DNA from: an uncultured Clostridium sp.
GTDB lineage: Bacteria > Bacillota > Clostridia > UBA1212 > UBA1255
DNA: 19,158 bases
Reading direction: 5' to 3'
Assembly: GCA_900543695.1 (NCBI GenBank)
Contig: UQSG01000040.1
Coordinates: 1-19,158 of the forward strand
This document shows, one piece after another, positions 1 through 9,531 of this stretch; the first letter of the stretch is position 1, and each line of letters starts with the position of its first letter. The notes under the pieces are model-generated. The model searched no databases, was not told where the DNA came from, and saw nothing but the letters and a program-made list of their open reading frames with translations. A program made the position numbers and the translations under genes.

Positions 1-130
1 TTGGAACGATCCTGAGGCCGTTTTTACTAAACTCGTACTCTTGAGTAAAAACATCCGTGTGTCAGAAAATTCTCCTTCTACATAATATAAATAATATAAA
101 GCGTGTTATATTTATGCGGTGAAAGAATAT
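1..130. other. Intergenic region upstream of murA
   Basis: No credible coding sequence is seen. An 8-bp inverted repeat, TTTTTACT at 27-34 and AGTAAAAA at 43-50 (approximate arms), could be an AT-rich hairpin, but it lacks a separate T-run. The stretch 83-100 is AT-rich with TAATAT and TATAAA, which could act as -10 elements for murA. No convincing -35 is visible, so I do not call a promoter. Confidence 0.4.
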
Positions 131-1447
131 ATGACAAAATATATTATAAATGGCGGACGGATTTTACGAGGTGAGATCACTGTAAGCGGATCAAAAAACG
201 CAGTACTCCCGATCTTGTCCGCCGCAATTTTAAATAATGGCGTCACACGAATCCAGAACTGTCCCGATATCTCGGACGTGAGAATTACAATAGAAATATT
301 AAAAGAACTGGGCTGCGACGTACAATTTCTAAAAAGCAGCAGAGGAAATACCATAGAGATCAACGCGACATGTATCAATTGCACAAAGATCGGAGTTGAA
401 AACGCCTGTAAATGCAGATCCTCAATCACCTTTCTCGGAGCGCTTGCCGCAAGAATGGGAGAGGCCGAGGTCGCCTACCCCGGAGGCTGTACCATAGGAA
501 AGCGTCCGCTCGACATCCATGAAGACGCACTTTCAGCGATGAATATCAGCGTCAGAAGCTGCGAGCATTATGTACGCGCAGAACGAAACGAAGGCTCAGA
601 ACATTGCGACAGACATATTTTCCTTAGATTCCCAAGTGTAGGCGCAACGGAAAACGCCATGCTCGCAGCCATGGGCACATCTGAAACCGTCTTCATTTAC
701 GGCGCAGCAATGGAACCTGAAATCATCTGCCTAGCCGATTATTTAACGGCAATCGGCGCCGAAATAGAAGGCGCAGGAACAAATGCGATCAGAATGAAAG
801 GAAAATCAGAATATAAAGCCGATTCAATTAATTTTGCCGTCATCCCCGACAGAATTGAAACAGCAACCTATCTTATGGCCGCTGCCGCCGCCGGCGTCAA
901 CATAAAAATACACGACTGCAATCCTCTCCATATTACGCCGGTTATAAAAACGCTGCGCAGCATGGGATGCGAAATCAAGGAGCACTTTTATACAGCAGAA
1001 AAAGAAGGAAAAGCTACGTTAGAACTCACAAAAGGCGCCGCATACGGAAGATTGGAGTCCCCGGGATTTATTATCGCAGAAACGTATCCCGCCTACCCCA
1101 CCGACGCACAGTCTATTATTCTCCCGCTTCTGGCGACCGCAAAAGGAAATACGCTTGTCGCCGACAGAATTTTTCCTGAGCGCTTCGGCGCCGCCGAGGA
1201 GCTGGTAAAAATGGGCGCGGATATTCAAAAAATGGATTATGGCCAGATCGTCAAAGGAAAGCGCCGGCTGAAAGGCGCAGAGGTTTATTCGCACGATTTG
1301 CGTGCAGGCGCCGCAATGATTATCGCAGGCCTTTCCGCCTCAGGCCAAACAACCGTATATGACAACGGCTACATCCAAAGAGGATATGACGGAATTACAG
1401 AAAAACTGCGCGGGATCGGAGCTGAAATCTGGGAAATTCCCTGCTGA
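131..1447 (+). CDS. murA: UDP-N-acetylglucosamine 1-carboxyvinyltransferase (MurA)
   Basis: This cytoplasmic enzyme transfers enolpyruvate from phosphoenolpyruvate to UDP-GlcNAc, the first committed step of peptidoglycan synthesis. The 438-residue product is near the family's usual size. SGSKNAVLPIL near the N-terminus gives the substrate-binding Lys22-Asn23 pair. YPGGCTIGKRP contains Cys120, matching the active-site cysteine that reacts with PEP and is the target of fosfomycin in this family. YPTDAQ near residue 315 matches the conserved Asp motif. I chose ATG 131, because GGTGAAAG lies just upstream, over an in-frame GTG at 119 that has no ribosome binding site. The gene is on the strand opposite the dcw operon and its stop is 2 nt from the ftsW stop. 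Clostridia often have two murA paralogues and I cannot tell which one this is. Confidence 0.95.
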   Translation: MTKYIINGGRILRGEITVSGSKNAVLPILSAAILNNGVTRIQNCPDISDVRITIEILKELGCDVQFLKSSRGNTIEINATCINCTKIGVENACKCRSSITFLGALAARMGEAEVAYPGGCTIGKRPLDIHEDALSAMNISVRSCEHYVRAERNEGSEHCDRHIFLRFPSVGATENAMLAAMGTSETVFIYGAAMEPEIICLADYLTAIGAEIEGAGTNAIRMKGKSEYKADSINFAVIPDRIETATYLMAAAAAGVNIKIHDCNPLHITPVIKTLRSMGCEIKEHFYTAEKEGKATLELTKGAAYGRLESPGFIIAETYPAYPTDAQSIILPLLATAKGNTLVADRIFPERFGAAEELVKMGADIQKMDYGQIVKGKRRLKGAEVYSHDLRAGAAMIIAGLSASGQTTVYDNGYIQRGYDGITEKLRGIGAEIWEIPC

Positions 1448-1449
1448 AA

Positions 1450-2640
1450 TCAGAATTTTTCATAATGCGACTGTTTTGAAATATTGAGCAGGATTCCCAT
1501 GCTTGCAAGCAAAATCACAAGAGAGGTTCCTCCGTAGCTGAAAAACGGAAGAGAAATTCCCGTAACAGGCATTGATGACGTAACGACCGCTACATTCATC
1601 AAAACCTGAATTGTAATCAGCGTCGTAATTCCAAATGCAGTAAGAGATGAAAACTTATCCGGCGCGTTCCTGGCGATTTTATATCCGCGCCAGATAAACA
1701 GAGTAAAAAGTCCTAAAACAAGGGTAACGCCAGCAAACCCAAGCTCTTCCGCCAGGATTGATAAAATAAAATCATTATAGGGTTCCGGAAGATAAAGGTA
1801 TTTCTGGACGCCTTTCCCAAATCCTTTTCCAAACAGGCCGCCGGAAGAGATGGCATACAATGACTGCATAATCTGGTAGCTGTCTCCGGAGGTGTCATGC
1901 TCGGGATCCAGAAACGTTGTGAATCGCTCTGCTATATATTCAAAATTAACGGATTTCGTTGCAAAAACGACGACGGCAAGCAGGCCGGCGCATAGTCCCA
2001 TGCAAAGATACGTCGGCAATTTCACCCGTCCTGCAAACATCATGGCCACCATGACCATTCCTACGATTAAAACGCAGCTGATATGCGGCTGCAAGGCAAT
2101 GAGGCCGATCCCTATGCCGACAGGAACAATATAGATCAGGATTCCAAGCAGGCGTACGGCTTTATAGCTCAGCCCCGGTCTGGAAAATACATATGCCAGA
2201 AACAGAATCACGGCAATTTTATACAATTCCGAAGGCTGGAACTCGATTCCGAAATTCAGCCAGCGTTTTGCATTGTTATGCGTCGTTCCGATCAATTGGA
2301 CCAGCACCAGCAACGCGATGCAGAAGCCGAAGAAAGGAATGGCAAAACGCGCCAGCACCTTATAATCAATCATGCTTACGACCAGCATTGCCACGACGCC
2401 AAGAACTGCAAACACCAATTGCTTTTTAAGGATCGTATACGCATCAGACTGAGCATTCAGGGAATAGGCGGATGCCGAGCTTGCGCTGAAAACCATCATC
2501 GTACCGAGGCCCAGCAGCATGATGATCGCAAGCAGGAGCCAGAAGTCCGGCTGATTATAGCGAATACTTTCCCGAATCCGCCGCTTGACCTCTTCCAGCG
2601 CCCCGTTATTTTTTTTCTCCGCTTTGTGATGCAAGCCCAT
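1450..2640 (-). CDS. ftsW: SEDS-family peptidoglycan glycosyltransferase (FtsW/SpoVE type)
   Basis: This is a polytopic membrane protein of 396 residues with about ten hydrophobic segments. SEDS proteins polymerise lipid II into glycan strands together with a class B PBP, here probably the PBP of the same operon. LPEPYNDFILSILAEELG near residues 284-301 matches the FtsW/RodA signature. Asp290 is the candidate catalytic aspartate, and FFSYGGTS near the C-terminus is also typical. ATG 2640 is preferred because GGAGGG sits 6 nt upstream, whereas the longer frame needs a TTG at 2661. The gene is last in the operon and starts 24 nt after the mraY stop. It could be the vegetative FtsW or the sporulation paralogue SpoVE, and position alone does not decide. 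Confidence 0.9.
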   Translation of the reverse strand: MGLHHKAEKKNNGALEEVKRRIRESIRYNQPDFWLLLAIIMLLGLGTMMVFSASSASAYSLNAQSDAYTILKKQLVFAVLGVVAMLVVSMIDYKVLARFAIPFFGFCIALLVLVQLIGTTHNNAKRWLNFGIEFQPSELYKIAVILFLAYVFSRPGLSYKAVRLLGILIYIVPVGIGIGLIALQPHISCVLIVGMVMVAMMFAGRVKLPTYLCMGLCAGLLAVVVFATKSVNFEYIAERFTTFLDPEHDTSGDSYQIMQSLYAISSGGLFGKGFGKGVQKYLYLPEPYNDFILSILAEELGFAGVTLVLGLFTLFIWRGYKIARNAPDKFSSLTAFGITTLITIQVLMNVAVVTSSMPVTGISLPFFSYGGTSLVILLASMGILLNISKQSHYEKF

Positions 2641-2664
2641 GCCGATCCCTCCACAATACAATGC

Positions 2665-3636
2665 TCAGCGTATACTGAAATATGCCAGTACGCAGCAAAG
2701 CAGCGTAAAAATCCAAAATATTGTTACGACTTTCCGCTCGCTCCATCCGCAAAGTTCAAAATGATGATGAATGGGCGCCATGCGAAACAGGCGTTTTCCT
2801 TTCGTTATTTTAAAAAATGATACTTGCAGAATTACGGAAAGCGCCTCGATTACAAACAGGAGGCCGGCAATGACCAGCAAAAGAGGACGCTGGAGCAAAA
2901 TTGCGCAGGCTCCCATTGCCCCTCCGATCGCCAGAGAGCCCGTATCGCCCATAAACACCTTCGCCGGATTAAAATTAAACAGCAGAAAGCCAAGCAGGCC
3001 GCCCGCCAGCGCCACGGAAAAGTATGCAACGGAATCATCCGGACAGAGCAGAATCGAAACGGCCGCAAACAGCACAAATACGATAAACGAAGAACCGGCG
3101 CACAGGCCATCCAGGCCGTCTGTCAGGTTGACGGCATTCGTTGCAGAAAGAAGAATCAGAATACAAAACGGGATGAATGCCCATTTCAGATCAAACGTTT
3201 TCGTATAGCCGAAAAAGTCAATAATAATCGTATTGTCGACATAATTCTTTCTGGTAATATAAAATACGAACGCAAGCGAAACCAGGAATAAAAGCGTCAT
3301 CTTCTGATAAGCACGGAGTCCGTCCTTTCTCTTTTTTACGATTTTAATCAAATCATCCAGAAATCCTACAAAGCCAAACCCAACCGAAGTCCACAGCAAG
3401 GGAATCATTTTCGGCGCCATACCTTTGAAATACAAAACCAGCGCCACAATGATCAGCGGCGTCAGAAAAATTAATGCGCCGATCGTAGGCGTTCCCTGCT
3501 TTTTGAGATGTGACTGCGGCCCGTTATAACGAATTGTCTGGCCGAACTTCAGCCTCCGCAGAAGCGGAATATAAAACGGCGCAAGCAACACTGCACCCGC
3601 AAATGTAATCAGGAAAATGATGGTAACCGTCGTCAT
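2665..3636 (-). CDS. mraY: Phospho-N-acetylmuramoyl-pentapeptide-transferase (MraY)
   Basis: This integral membrane enzyme moves phospho-MurNAc-pentapeptide from the UDP-linked precursor to undecaprenyl phosphate, making lipid I. The 323-residue product has about ten membrane segments. Family motifs appear in order: KKQGTPTIGAL near residues 45-55, NAVNLTDGLDGL near 160-172 with the catalytic aspartates, FMGDTGSLAIGG near 220-232, and the triple-His loop APIHHHFELCGW near 285-297. The start is ATG 3636 with GGAGGGGG upstream. The longer frame uses a TTG at 3654 that overlaps this ribosome binding site. It lies 18 nt after the murF stop. murD, which often follows mraY in this cluster, is absent and ftsW comes next. 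Confidence 0.96.
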   Translation of the reverse strand: MTTVTIIFLITFAGAVLLAPFYIPLLRRLKFGQTIRYNGPQSHLKKQGTPTIGALIFLTPLIIVALVLYFKGMAPKMIPLLWTSVGFGFVGFLDDLIKIVKKRKDGLRAYQKMTLLFLVSLAFVFYITRKNYVDNTIIIDFFGYTKTFDLKWAFIPFCILILLSATNAVNLTDGLDGLCAGSSFIVFVLFAAVSILLCPDDSVAYFSVALAGGLLGFLLFNFNPAKVFMGDTGSLAIGGAMGACAILLQRPLLLVIAGLLFVIEALSVILQVSFFKITKGKRLFRMAPIHHHFELCGWSERKVVTIFWIFTLLCCVLAYFSIR

Positions 3637-3654
3637 CGCTGCAGCCCCCTCCAA

Positions 3655-5049
3655 TTATACGAAGTTATTGATCAGTGCCTCGGAAATGAGATTCATGCGG
3701 ATTGCGTGCGATCCCTTGACCAGCACGCCGACCTTCAGCCCCCTTTGCGCATAGTCCCGAATGACCGGAAGCAATACGCGCGCGCCCTCAGAGGAGTCGG
3801 AAACATGCATTTTGCGCAAGCCGTCAAACGTGTCATAATATATCACAGATTGGGGGCCTACGGCAAGAAGTACGCCGGCGGCCTCCGAAGCCAGTCTGCC
3901 GACCTTTCTGTGCGATTCCTCAGATAGAACGCCAAGCTCCAGCATATCGCCCAAAGCCGCAATTTTAATATCCGCATCCATGTCGCGAAGCACGCCGAGC
4001 GATGCGGCCATGGACTCCGGGCCGGCATTATATGTATCGTCTATCACAAATCCCCAGGGCGTTTCTATGATTTTCTGCCGCGATGCTTCGTCTCCGAACA
4101 ACGATAAGGTGTCGACTGCTTCTTCAGAGGAAATGCCCAGAGCATTCGCAGCGCAGACCGCCGCCATGCTGTTGTATACGTTGTGAACGCCCGGGACACG
4201 CAGCCGGACTGCAAAGTGCTGTCCGGAGGGCGTGAATAATTCATAGCTGCTTCCGTGAATGCTTTCAGCCCGGTACGCAGAATTTTCTTCCGTTCCAAAA
4301 TAAACCGTTTCGATTGCTGCCGTTCCATATTCTTCCAGGATCGCTTGGATCAGAGCCTCGTCGGAAAGCATATCGTTGTCTCCGTTTAGAATCAGCTTGC
4401 CGCCCGGCCGCATGCCCTTGCAGATTTCCAGCTTCGCGCGCAGAATGTTTTCACGCGTTCCCAGCGTCTCGAGGTGGGAAATTCCAATATTTGTAATGAT
4501 TGCGACGTCCGGGCGGACGATTTTCGCCAAATATTCAATTTGCCCAAGGCCGCGCATTCCCATTTCGGTCACGAGCGCTTCATGCGTTTCGTCGAGCCGC
4601 ATGACCGTCAGCGGAAGACCCAGCTCGTTATTCTGATTCAGCTCCGATTTCAGTGTGATATAATGCCCGCCGATTACAGAAGCGACCATATCCTTCGTCG
4701 AGGTTTTCCCAACACTGCCCGTCACGGCAATTTTAAACAGAGAATCGCCGCGTTCCCGAAGAATTCCGGCCGCAATACGTCCCATGGCGACCGCCGTATC
4801 ATCCGTTTCCACAACGGCTCCGGAATTGCCGTGATACAGATCACGGATCGTGAGCGCCGCGGCGGCTCCCGAAGCAAAAGCCTGATCGATATAAAGATGT
4901 CCGTCTGTGCGCTCGCCTTTCAGTGCAATGAAAAGGCAATCCGGCTCGAGCTTTCTCGAATCGATCGAGGCGCTCCGCACCGTGATCTCCTTATTGCCGC
5001 GGACAGATCCGCCTGTAAATTCAGCGATTTTTTCCAATGTCAGCTTCAT
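3655..5049 (-). CDS. murF: UDP-N-acetylmuramoyl-tripeptide--D-alanyl-D-alanine ligase (MurF)
   Basis: This cytoplasmic Mur ligase adds D-Ala-D-Ala to the UDP-MurNAc-tripeptide with ATP, completing the pentapeptide. It has 464 residues and the usual three-domain Mur layout. The N-terminal substrate domain contains SIDSRKL. The central ATPase has the P-loop VTGSVGKTSTKD near residues 108-119 and NQNNELGLPLT near 133-143. The C-terminal ligase domain has DDTYNAGPESMAASL. The frame is open to 5130, overlapping the murE end, but ATG 5049 begins the family-typical MKLTLEKIAE and has GAGAGGG 11 nt upstream. That leaves a 34-nt gap after murE. No other ribosome binding site supports the longer version. 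Confidence 0.95.
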   Translation of the reverse strand: MKLTLEKIAEFTGGSVRGNKEITVRSASIDSRKLEPDCLFIALKGERTDGHLYIDQAFASGAAAALTIRDLYHGNSGAVVETDDTAVAMGRIAAGILRERGDSLFKIAVTGSVGKTSTKDMVASVIGGHYITLKSELNQNNELGLPLTVMRLDETHEALVTEMGMRGLGQIEYLAKIVRPDVAIITNIGISHLETLGTRENILRAKLEICKGMRPGGKLILNGDNDMLSDEALIQAILEEYGTAAIETVYFGTEENSAYRAESIHGSSYELFTPSGQHFAVRLRVPGVHNVYNSMAAVCAANALGISSEEAVDTLSLFGDEASRQKIIETPWGFVIDDTYNAGPESMAASLGVLRDMDADIKIAALGDMLELGVLSEESHRKVGRLASEAAGVLLAVGPQSVIYYDTFDGLRKMHVSDSSEGARVLLPVIRDYAQRGLKVGVLVKGSHAIRMNLISEALINNFV

Positions 5050-5083
5050 GATTTCTATGACCCTCTCAAGTGATTCTTTCGTA

Positions 5084-6574
5084 TTATTGCATTTGATCCA
5101 ATATTTCCCGCACAATTTTCCGCTCGTCAAATGGGATGGTTCGATCCTTCAGGATTTGTTCCGTTTCATGGCCTTTCCCTGCAAGAATAATGACGTCGCC
5201 CGGGCGTGCGTTTCTCAGCGCGTATTCTATGGCGCTGCGCCTGTCTACGATACAAATATAATCCGCGCCCGTCGGAATTATGCCTTTTTCTATATCCCGT
5301 ACAATCTGCTCCGGATCCTCGCTTCTCGGATTATCGGAAGTAATAATCGTAAAATCCGCATATTTTCCTGCGGTTTCCCCCATCAGCGCACGCGGACGGT
5401 TCCGGTCGCCGCCGCATCCAAACAGGAAAACGGTACGTTTTGCATATTCTTTTACCGTCGTTAAAATATTGATAAAGCTGTCGGGATTATGCGCGTAATC
5501 GATCAGCACGGAAAAATCCCTTCCGGTCGGAACGTTTTCCGCCTTACCCGGCACAAATACGTTTTTCAATCCAGCTGCGGCCTGCTCCGGCGGGATTCCC
5601 TCGATACAGCAGCAGGCGAACGCGGCAAGAGAGTTATAAACGCTGAAGCGCCCGGGCACGGGAACTGCGATATGATACGGTTGTTTTCCAACGGCTACAT
5701 CATATTCAACGCCGTTCTGTTTCGTCAGAATATTTTCCGCCCGGAAAGTACACGCCGAATCAATTCCAAACGTGTAAATGTCTGCGCCGGCGCGTTCTGC
5801 CTGCTGCAGCATTTGATCCGCATAGGGGCTGTCGCGGTTAATCAAAGCGTTTTTACACATCGTAAAAAGTTTTGATTTTGCTTCAGCATATTCTTCCATG
5901 TTGGCATGCTCGTTTTCACCGATGTGATCTCTTGACAGATTTGTAAAAATCGCCGTGCTGAAGCGGCAGTGCCCGACTCTGTTTAAATGCAGCCCCTGGG
6001 AAGAAACCTCCATGATGCAGGTGCCGATTTTTTTCTCTATCATCCGGGAAAGCAGCTTTTGCAGAACGTTCGCCTCCGGCGTTGTTCGCTCGGAAGGAAT
6101 TTCTTCCGCTCCGATTTTGTTGCAGATGGTTCCGATCAGCCCCGTTTCAAAGCCCGCCGACTGATAAACGGAGCGGATCATATAAGTTGTAGACGTTTTT
6201 CCTTTTGTACCAGTCACGCCAATCAGCCGAAGGTGTTCGGAGGGGTTTCCGTAAAATGCGGCGCAAATTCCCGATAAAGCCCATCGGGTATCCGGGCACA
6301 GAATCACGGCCGGTCCTTTTTCCCCCGGAGCAAAGCCGTATTCCTCCAGGGCCTCCCTGCTCTGCGCAAGAATCGCCGCCGCGCCGGCCGCAGCAGCTGC
6401 CGCGGCGTACCGGTGTCCGTCTGTGACATAGCCCCTGATACAGACGAAAAGGGAGCCTGGCCCGCATTTTCTGTTATCCGTCTCTATCGAAGAAATCTCA
6501 ATCAGATCCGCACTGCCCGGGCCTGCAAAGACGCAGCCGGTATCATTATTTTCTAACAATTGATTTAATTTCAT
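5084..6574 (-). CDS. murE: UDP-N-acetylmuramoyl-tripeptide synthetase (MurE), meso-DAP type
   Basis: This ligase adds the third stem-peptide residue to UDP-MurNAc-L-Ala-D-Glu using ATP. It has 496 residues. The P-loop TGTKGKTST is at 121-129. YAEAKSKLF near 229-237 holds Lys233, the candidate carbamylated lysine. LIDYAHNP is at 357-364. DNPR at 414-417 is the signature associated with meso-diaminopimelate specificity, whereas lysine-adding enzymes carry other residues at the Arg position. The peptidoglycan is therefore predicted to be mDAP-type, which is an inference from one motif. AGGAGAG lies 7 nt before ATG 6574. The gene starts 11 nt after the PBP stop, consistent with one operon. Confidence 0.95.
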   Translation of the reverse strand: MKLNQLLENNDTGCVFAGPGSADLIEISSIETDNRKCGPGSLFVCIRGYVTDGHRYAAAAAAAGAAAILAQSREALEEYGFAPGEKGPAVILCPDTRWALSGICAAFYGNPSEHLRLIGVTGTKGKTSTTYMIRSVYQSAGFETGLIGTICNKIGAEEIPSERTTPEANVLQKLLSRMIEKKIGTCIMEVSSQGLHLNRVGHCRFSTAIFTNLSRDHIGENEHANMEEYAEAKSKLFTMCKNALINRDSPYADQMLQQAERAGADIYTFGIDSACTFRAENILTKQNGVEYDVAVGKQPYHIAVPVPGRFSVYNSLAAFACCCIEGIPPEQAAAGLKNVFVPGKAENVPTGRDFSVLIDYAHNPDSFINILTTVKEYAKRTVFLFGCGGDRNRPRALMGETAGKYADFTIITSDNPRSEDPEQIVRDIEKGIIPTGADYICIVDRRSAIEYALRNARPGDVIILAGKGHETEQILKDRTIPFDERKIVREILDQMQ

Positions 6575-6585
6575 GGTGCTCTCTC

Positions 6586-8898
6586 CTAATCGGCAGTTTC
6601 CGTATCATTGTTGATCAGCTCGAGCTCTATGACGGAGCCCTTGTTGACCACGGTCCCGTCCGGAATATTCTGTGAAACAACCTCCCCGATATTGTTTGCC
6701 TGTACGTTCAGGCCGAGCTCCGTCAGCGTTTCAATGGCCTCCGTCAACGTATAGCCAAGCAGATTGGGTACCGTAACGGTCTGTTTGACCGTTTCCGGAT
6801 TCGTATACAATACTACCTTCGAGCCAGACATTACATAAGAATTATAGCGGGGAATCTGCTCAGAAATTGTAATCTGCGAAAGATCCGCGCTTTCGTCCGC
6901 ATCCGCAAGCGTATAGGAAAAGCCCTGCTCTTTGAGCGCCGCAATCGCTTCCGCCGCAGAAAGTCCCGTTACATTCGGCACATAGCTTTTTACCATCATG
7001 TTCTGGCTGTCAAGGTCGGTATAACGTCTTTCCACTTCCAGATAAGTAAGGATCTTTTCAATCAGTTCTCCGGCCACCGGCGCCGCCTGCCGCCCTCCGG
7101 AAGCTGAGCTGTCCGTAGGATTCGGGTGGTCCAGCATGACAAGGATTACGATTTCCGGATCGTCCGCCGGCGCGATGCCGCAGAACGACGCGATATATCT
7201 GCCATCAATATCCGTTGTCGTTGTCTGGGAGGTGCCCGTTTTGCCCGCAACACGATAGCCGGACACATACGCATTGCTTCCCGTACCAGACGCGACGACC
7301 TGCTCCAGCAGCTCCAATACCGCTTTGGACGTGCTCTCCGAAATCACCTGCCGAACCACCGTCGTATCATAGCTTTTTACGACGATATTATTGCTGTCGG
7401 TAATTTCCTTCACAATTCTCGGCTGTACCAGCTTGCCTCCGTTTGCGATCGCGCAATACGCTGTTGCAAGCTGGATCGGCGTAATTTGAACGCGCTGCCC
7501 AAAGGCCGTTACCGCCATATCGATTTCCGTAGGATTGGTATGGAAAATACTGTTTGCTTCTCCGGAAAGCAAAATCCCCGTTTTGGAGCGGAAGCCAAAC
7601 GATTCGATATATTGATAAAATTTTTCTATGCCGATCTGGAGGGAAAGCTTTGCAAATACCGGGTTACAGGAATTTTTCACGGCATCTGCAAACGTTTCGG
7701 TGCCGTGATCGTTCGATTTCCGCCAGCAGCGGATCTTCCAGCCGGAAAGATCAAGCGGAGCATCGCTGACCATGGTGTTCCCATTTACAATTCCTTCCTC
7801 AATACCGATTGCAGTAGTAATCGATTTAAATGTAGAGCCCGGCTCATAGGTATCCGTCAGCGCCTTATTCCGCCAGACCGTTTCGCTGAGGATCTTGACA
7901 GATTCGTTCGTATTCCCAATCCAGGTATCGGCGTCGTATCCCTCCGGCGCAGCGTACGGATCGTTCAGATTAAAATCGGGATAAGAAGCCATTGCGAGTA
8001 CGTCTCCCGTGTCAGGCTGCATTACCACGATTGCGCCGCCCTCCGTTACATTAAACTCTTCAATCGTTTCCTTCAGCGCCTTCTCCACCATATTCTGTAT
8101 CGTTGCGTCGATCGTCAGTACGACGTTGTTGCCATCCTGCGGATCAAGACGCGTAATTTCATCGTATGGCAGCTCGTTTCCCGCCGCGTCGACTGCGGTG
8201 ATGATTCGGCCGGCCGTTCCTGTCAGCATACTGTCAAGCGCAACCTCGACGCCGCATACCAGTCCCTGGTCATCCTTTCCGGTGAAGCCGATCAAGTGAC
8301 ACGCCAGATTGTCATTTGGATAATACCTGGTCGTATCCTCATCAACATAGACGCCCTTAATTCCTTCCTCCTTAATCCAGCTTTTGACCTGATCGCCAAG
8401 CTCGATCTCCAGTTTCTCGGCAATCAGCTTATAACGGCCCTCTGATTGAATTTTCGTCAGCGTCTGATCGTAGTCCAGCTGCAGGATATCGGACAGGCCC
8501 TGCGCAACCTTTTTCTGATATGCCTCCACATCGCCGCCGGGCGCGTTATCCTTTATAATTTTCTGATTAACGTTTACCAGGCACGACGATACGCTGATTG
8601 CAAGCACATTTCCATTTCTGTCTGTAATCGTGCCTCGCTTTGCAGAAATGGTCCTCCAGGAATTCTGCTGTGCGTATGCTTTTTTACTGTAATAATCTCC
8701 TTTAATAAACTGGAGATACGCAAAACGAAAAAGCAGCAGGACCATGAAAACGATTACTGCGACGCATACGGCGATCGATTTGCCTCGTACTTTATCGTCT
8801 CTGTCTTCGCTCTCGTAGGTCAGCGCTGCTTTGAGATAGTTCCGTTTCGTTCTTTTTGTGGTATTATCTTTCTCCTGCCTGCGGGAAACCTTTGCCAC
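6586..8898 (-). CDS. ftsI: Class B penicillin-binding protein with two PASTA domains (FtsI/SpoVD type)
   Basis: This is a membrane-anchored peptidoglycan transpeptidase. A single membrane helix at about residues 42-64 is followed by the PBP dimerisation domain and the transpeptidase domain. The three active-site motifs are STFK with Ser355, SCN at about 410-412, and KTGT at about 553-556. Two PASTA repeats, about 638-706 and 711-765, close the protein. I prefer GTG 8898 (770 residues), because AGGAGG lies 9 nt upstream of it. The upstream ATG at 8919 would itself lie in front of that ribosome binding site and has none of its own. Only one such PBP is in the cluster, next to ftsL, so it could be the divisome FtsI/PBP2B or SpoVD. 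It is the natural partner of the SEDS protein at the end of the operon. Confidence 0.92.
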   Translation of the reverse strand: MAKVSRRQEKDNTTKRTKRNYLKAALTYESEDRDDKVRGKSIAVCVAVIVFMVLLLFRFAYLQFIKGDYYSKKAYAQQNSWRTISAKRGTITDRNGNVLAISVSSCLVNVNQKIIKDNAPGGDVEAYQKKVAQGLSDILQLDYDQTLTKIQSEGRYKLIAEKLEIELGDQVKSWIKEEGIKGVYVDEDTTRYYPNDNLACHLIGFTGKDDQGLVCGVEVALDSMLTGTAGRIITAVDAAGNELPYDEITRLDPQDGNNVVLTIDATIQNMVEKALKETIEEFNVTEGGAIVVMQPDTGDVLAMASYPDFNLNDPYAAPEGYDADTWIGNTNESVKILSETVWRNKALTDTYEPGSTFKSITTAIGIEEGIVNGNTMVSDAPLDLSGWKIRCWRKSNDHGTETFADAVKNSCNPVFAKLSLQIGIEKFYQYIESFGFRSKTGILLSGEANSIFHTNPTEIDMAVTAFGQRVQITPIQLATAYCAIANGGKLVQPRIVKEITDSNNIVVKSYDTTVVRQVISESTSKAVLELLEQVVASGTGSNAYVSGYRVAGKTGTSQTTTTDIDGRYIASFCGIAPADDPEIVILVMLDHPNPTDSSASGGRQAAPVAGELIEKILTYLEVERRYTDLDSQNMMVKSYVPNVTGLSAAEAIAALKEQGFSYTLADADESADLSQITISEQIPRYNSYVMSGSKVVLYTNPETVKQTVTVPNLLGYTLTEAIETLTELGLNVQANNIGEVVSQNIPDGTVVNKGSVIELELINNDTETAD

Positions 8899-8949
8899 CC
8901 TACCATGCCTCCTGTCCATATGGTAAAATATATGCTGGGCTTCCTCAAT

Positions 8950-9498
8950 TTATATCAGTCCCAGAAAAAGCTTTATCCTTTCGAGCGCTTTCTGGTGCCA
9001 GGCAGAATCGGAAGCCTCGTCTTTCGTAAACTCCGTATTTTTATATTCTGTCTGGTCGATGGCTTCAACCGGGACATATCGGATCTGATACGAAAGAGGC
9101 TTATGCATTCCGAGCTTTTTCTCTGCAATTTCGGCAATTTCCGCAATGCTCATGCTGCTTTCTATCTCCACCTCCATGTTTTCAATGGCGGCGTTCAGCT
9201 CGTCGTATTCCTGCTGCAGCTTATGGTTTTCATAATTGATCTGTGTAACGGACGCATACCGGAATGCAACCGTAAGTCCAAGCGCCACAAGCAGGATCAC
9301 ATTTACGATCACACTGCGTTTGACTTTTTTGTCTTCTTTTTTTTTCTTGATTTCCGTCAGTACAATTTGCTTTTTTCCGATTTTTTCTGCCGGAATATAA
9401 AATTCTCCGACATCCGGTTCGAACTCATAATCATACCGGTAGGCGTTGCTTCCATCGGAGGCCGCTCTACCGCCGATGCCGCTTCTTCCCCTGTTCAT
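8950..9498 (-). CDS. ftsL: FtsL-like cell division protein
   Basis: This small bitopic membrane protein has 182 residues. It has a long charged cytoplasmic N-terminus with a lysine-rich patch near 51-61 and one membrane helix at about 62-79. An extracytoplasmic coiled-coil-like stretch covers about 84-116, followed by IAEKKLGMHKP, typical of the FtsL/DivIC fold. FtsL proteins are poorly conserved, so the assignment rests on topology and position between rsmH and the class B PBP. FtsL is expected to join FtsB/DivIC in the divisome. ATG 9498 follows a GGGTGGGA ribosome binding site. A tail of about 45 residues after the usual end of the family is of unknown role. Confidence 0.85.
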   Translation of the reverse strand: MNRGRSGIGGRAASDGSNAYRYDYEFEPDVGEFYIPAEKIGKKQIVLTEIKKKKEDKKVKRSVIVNVILLVALGLTVAFRYASVTQINYENHKLQQEYDELNAAIENMEVEIESSMSIAEIAEIAEKKLGMHKPLSYQIRYVPVEAIDQTEYKNTEFTKDEASDSAWHQKALERIKLFLGLI

Positions 9499-9531
9499 TT
9501 GTAATTCCCACCCTGTTATCTTTTGTTTTTA

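Noticed and set aside
2083..2820. 245-codon open frame on + across ftsW and mraY
   Set aside because: It spans the reverse complement of two membrane protein genes; its polar composition is typical of an antisense shadow.
7126..8445. 439-codon open frame on + inside the PBP gene
   Set aside because: It is antisense to a gene with all class B PBP motifs, is rich in Arg, Cys and Ile without a domain pattern, and has no ribosome binding site. It is a shadow of codon use.
8446..9504. 352-codon open frame on + across the PBP and ftsL genes
   Set aside because: It covers the reverse complement of two genes and their gap, with no recognisable family.
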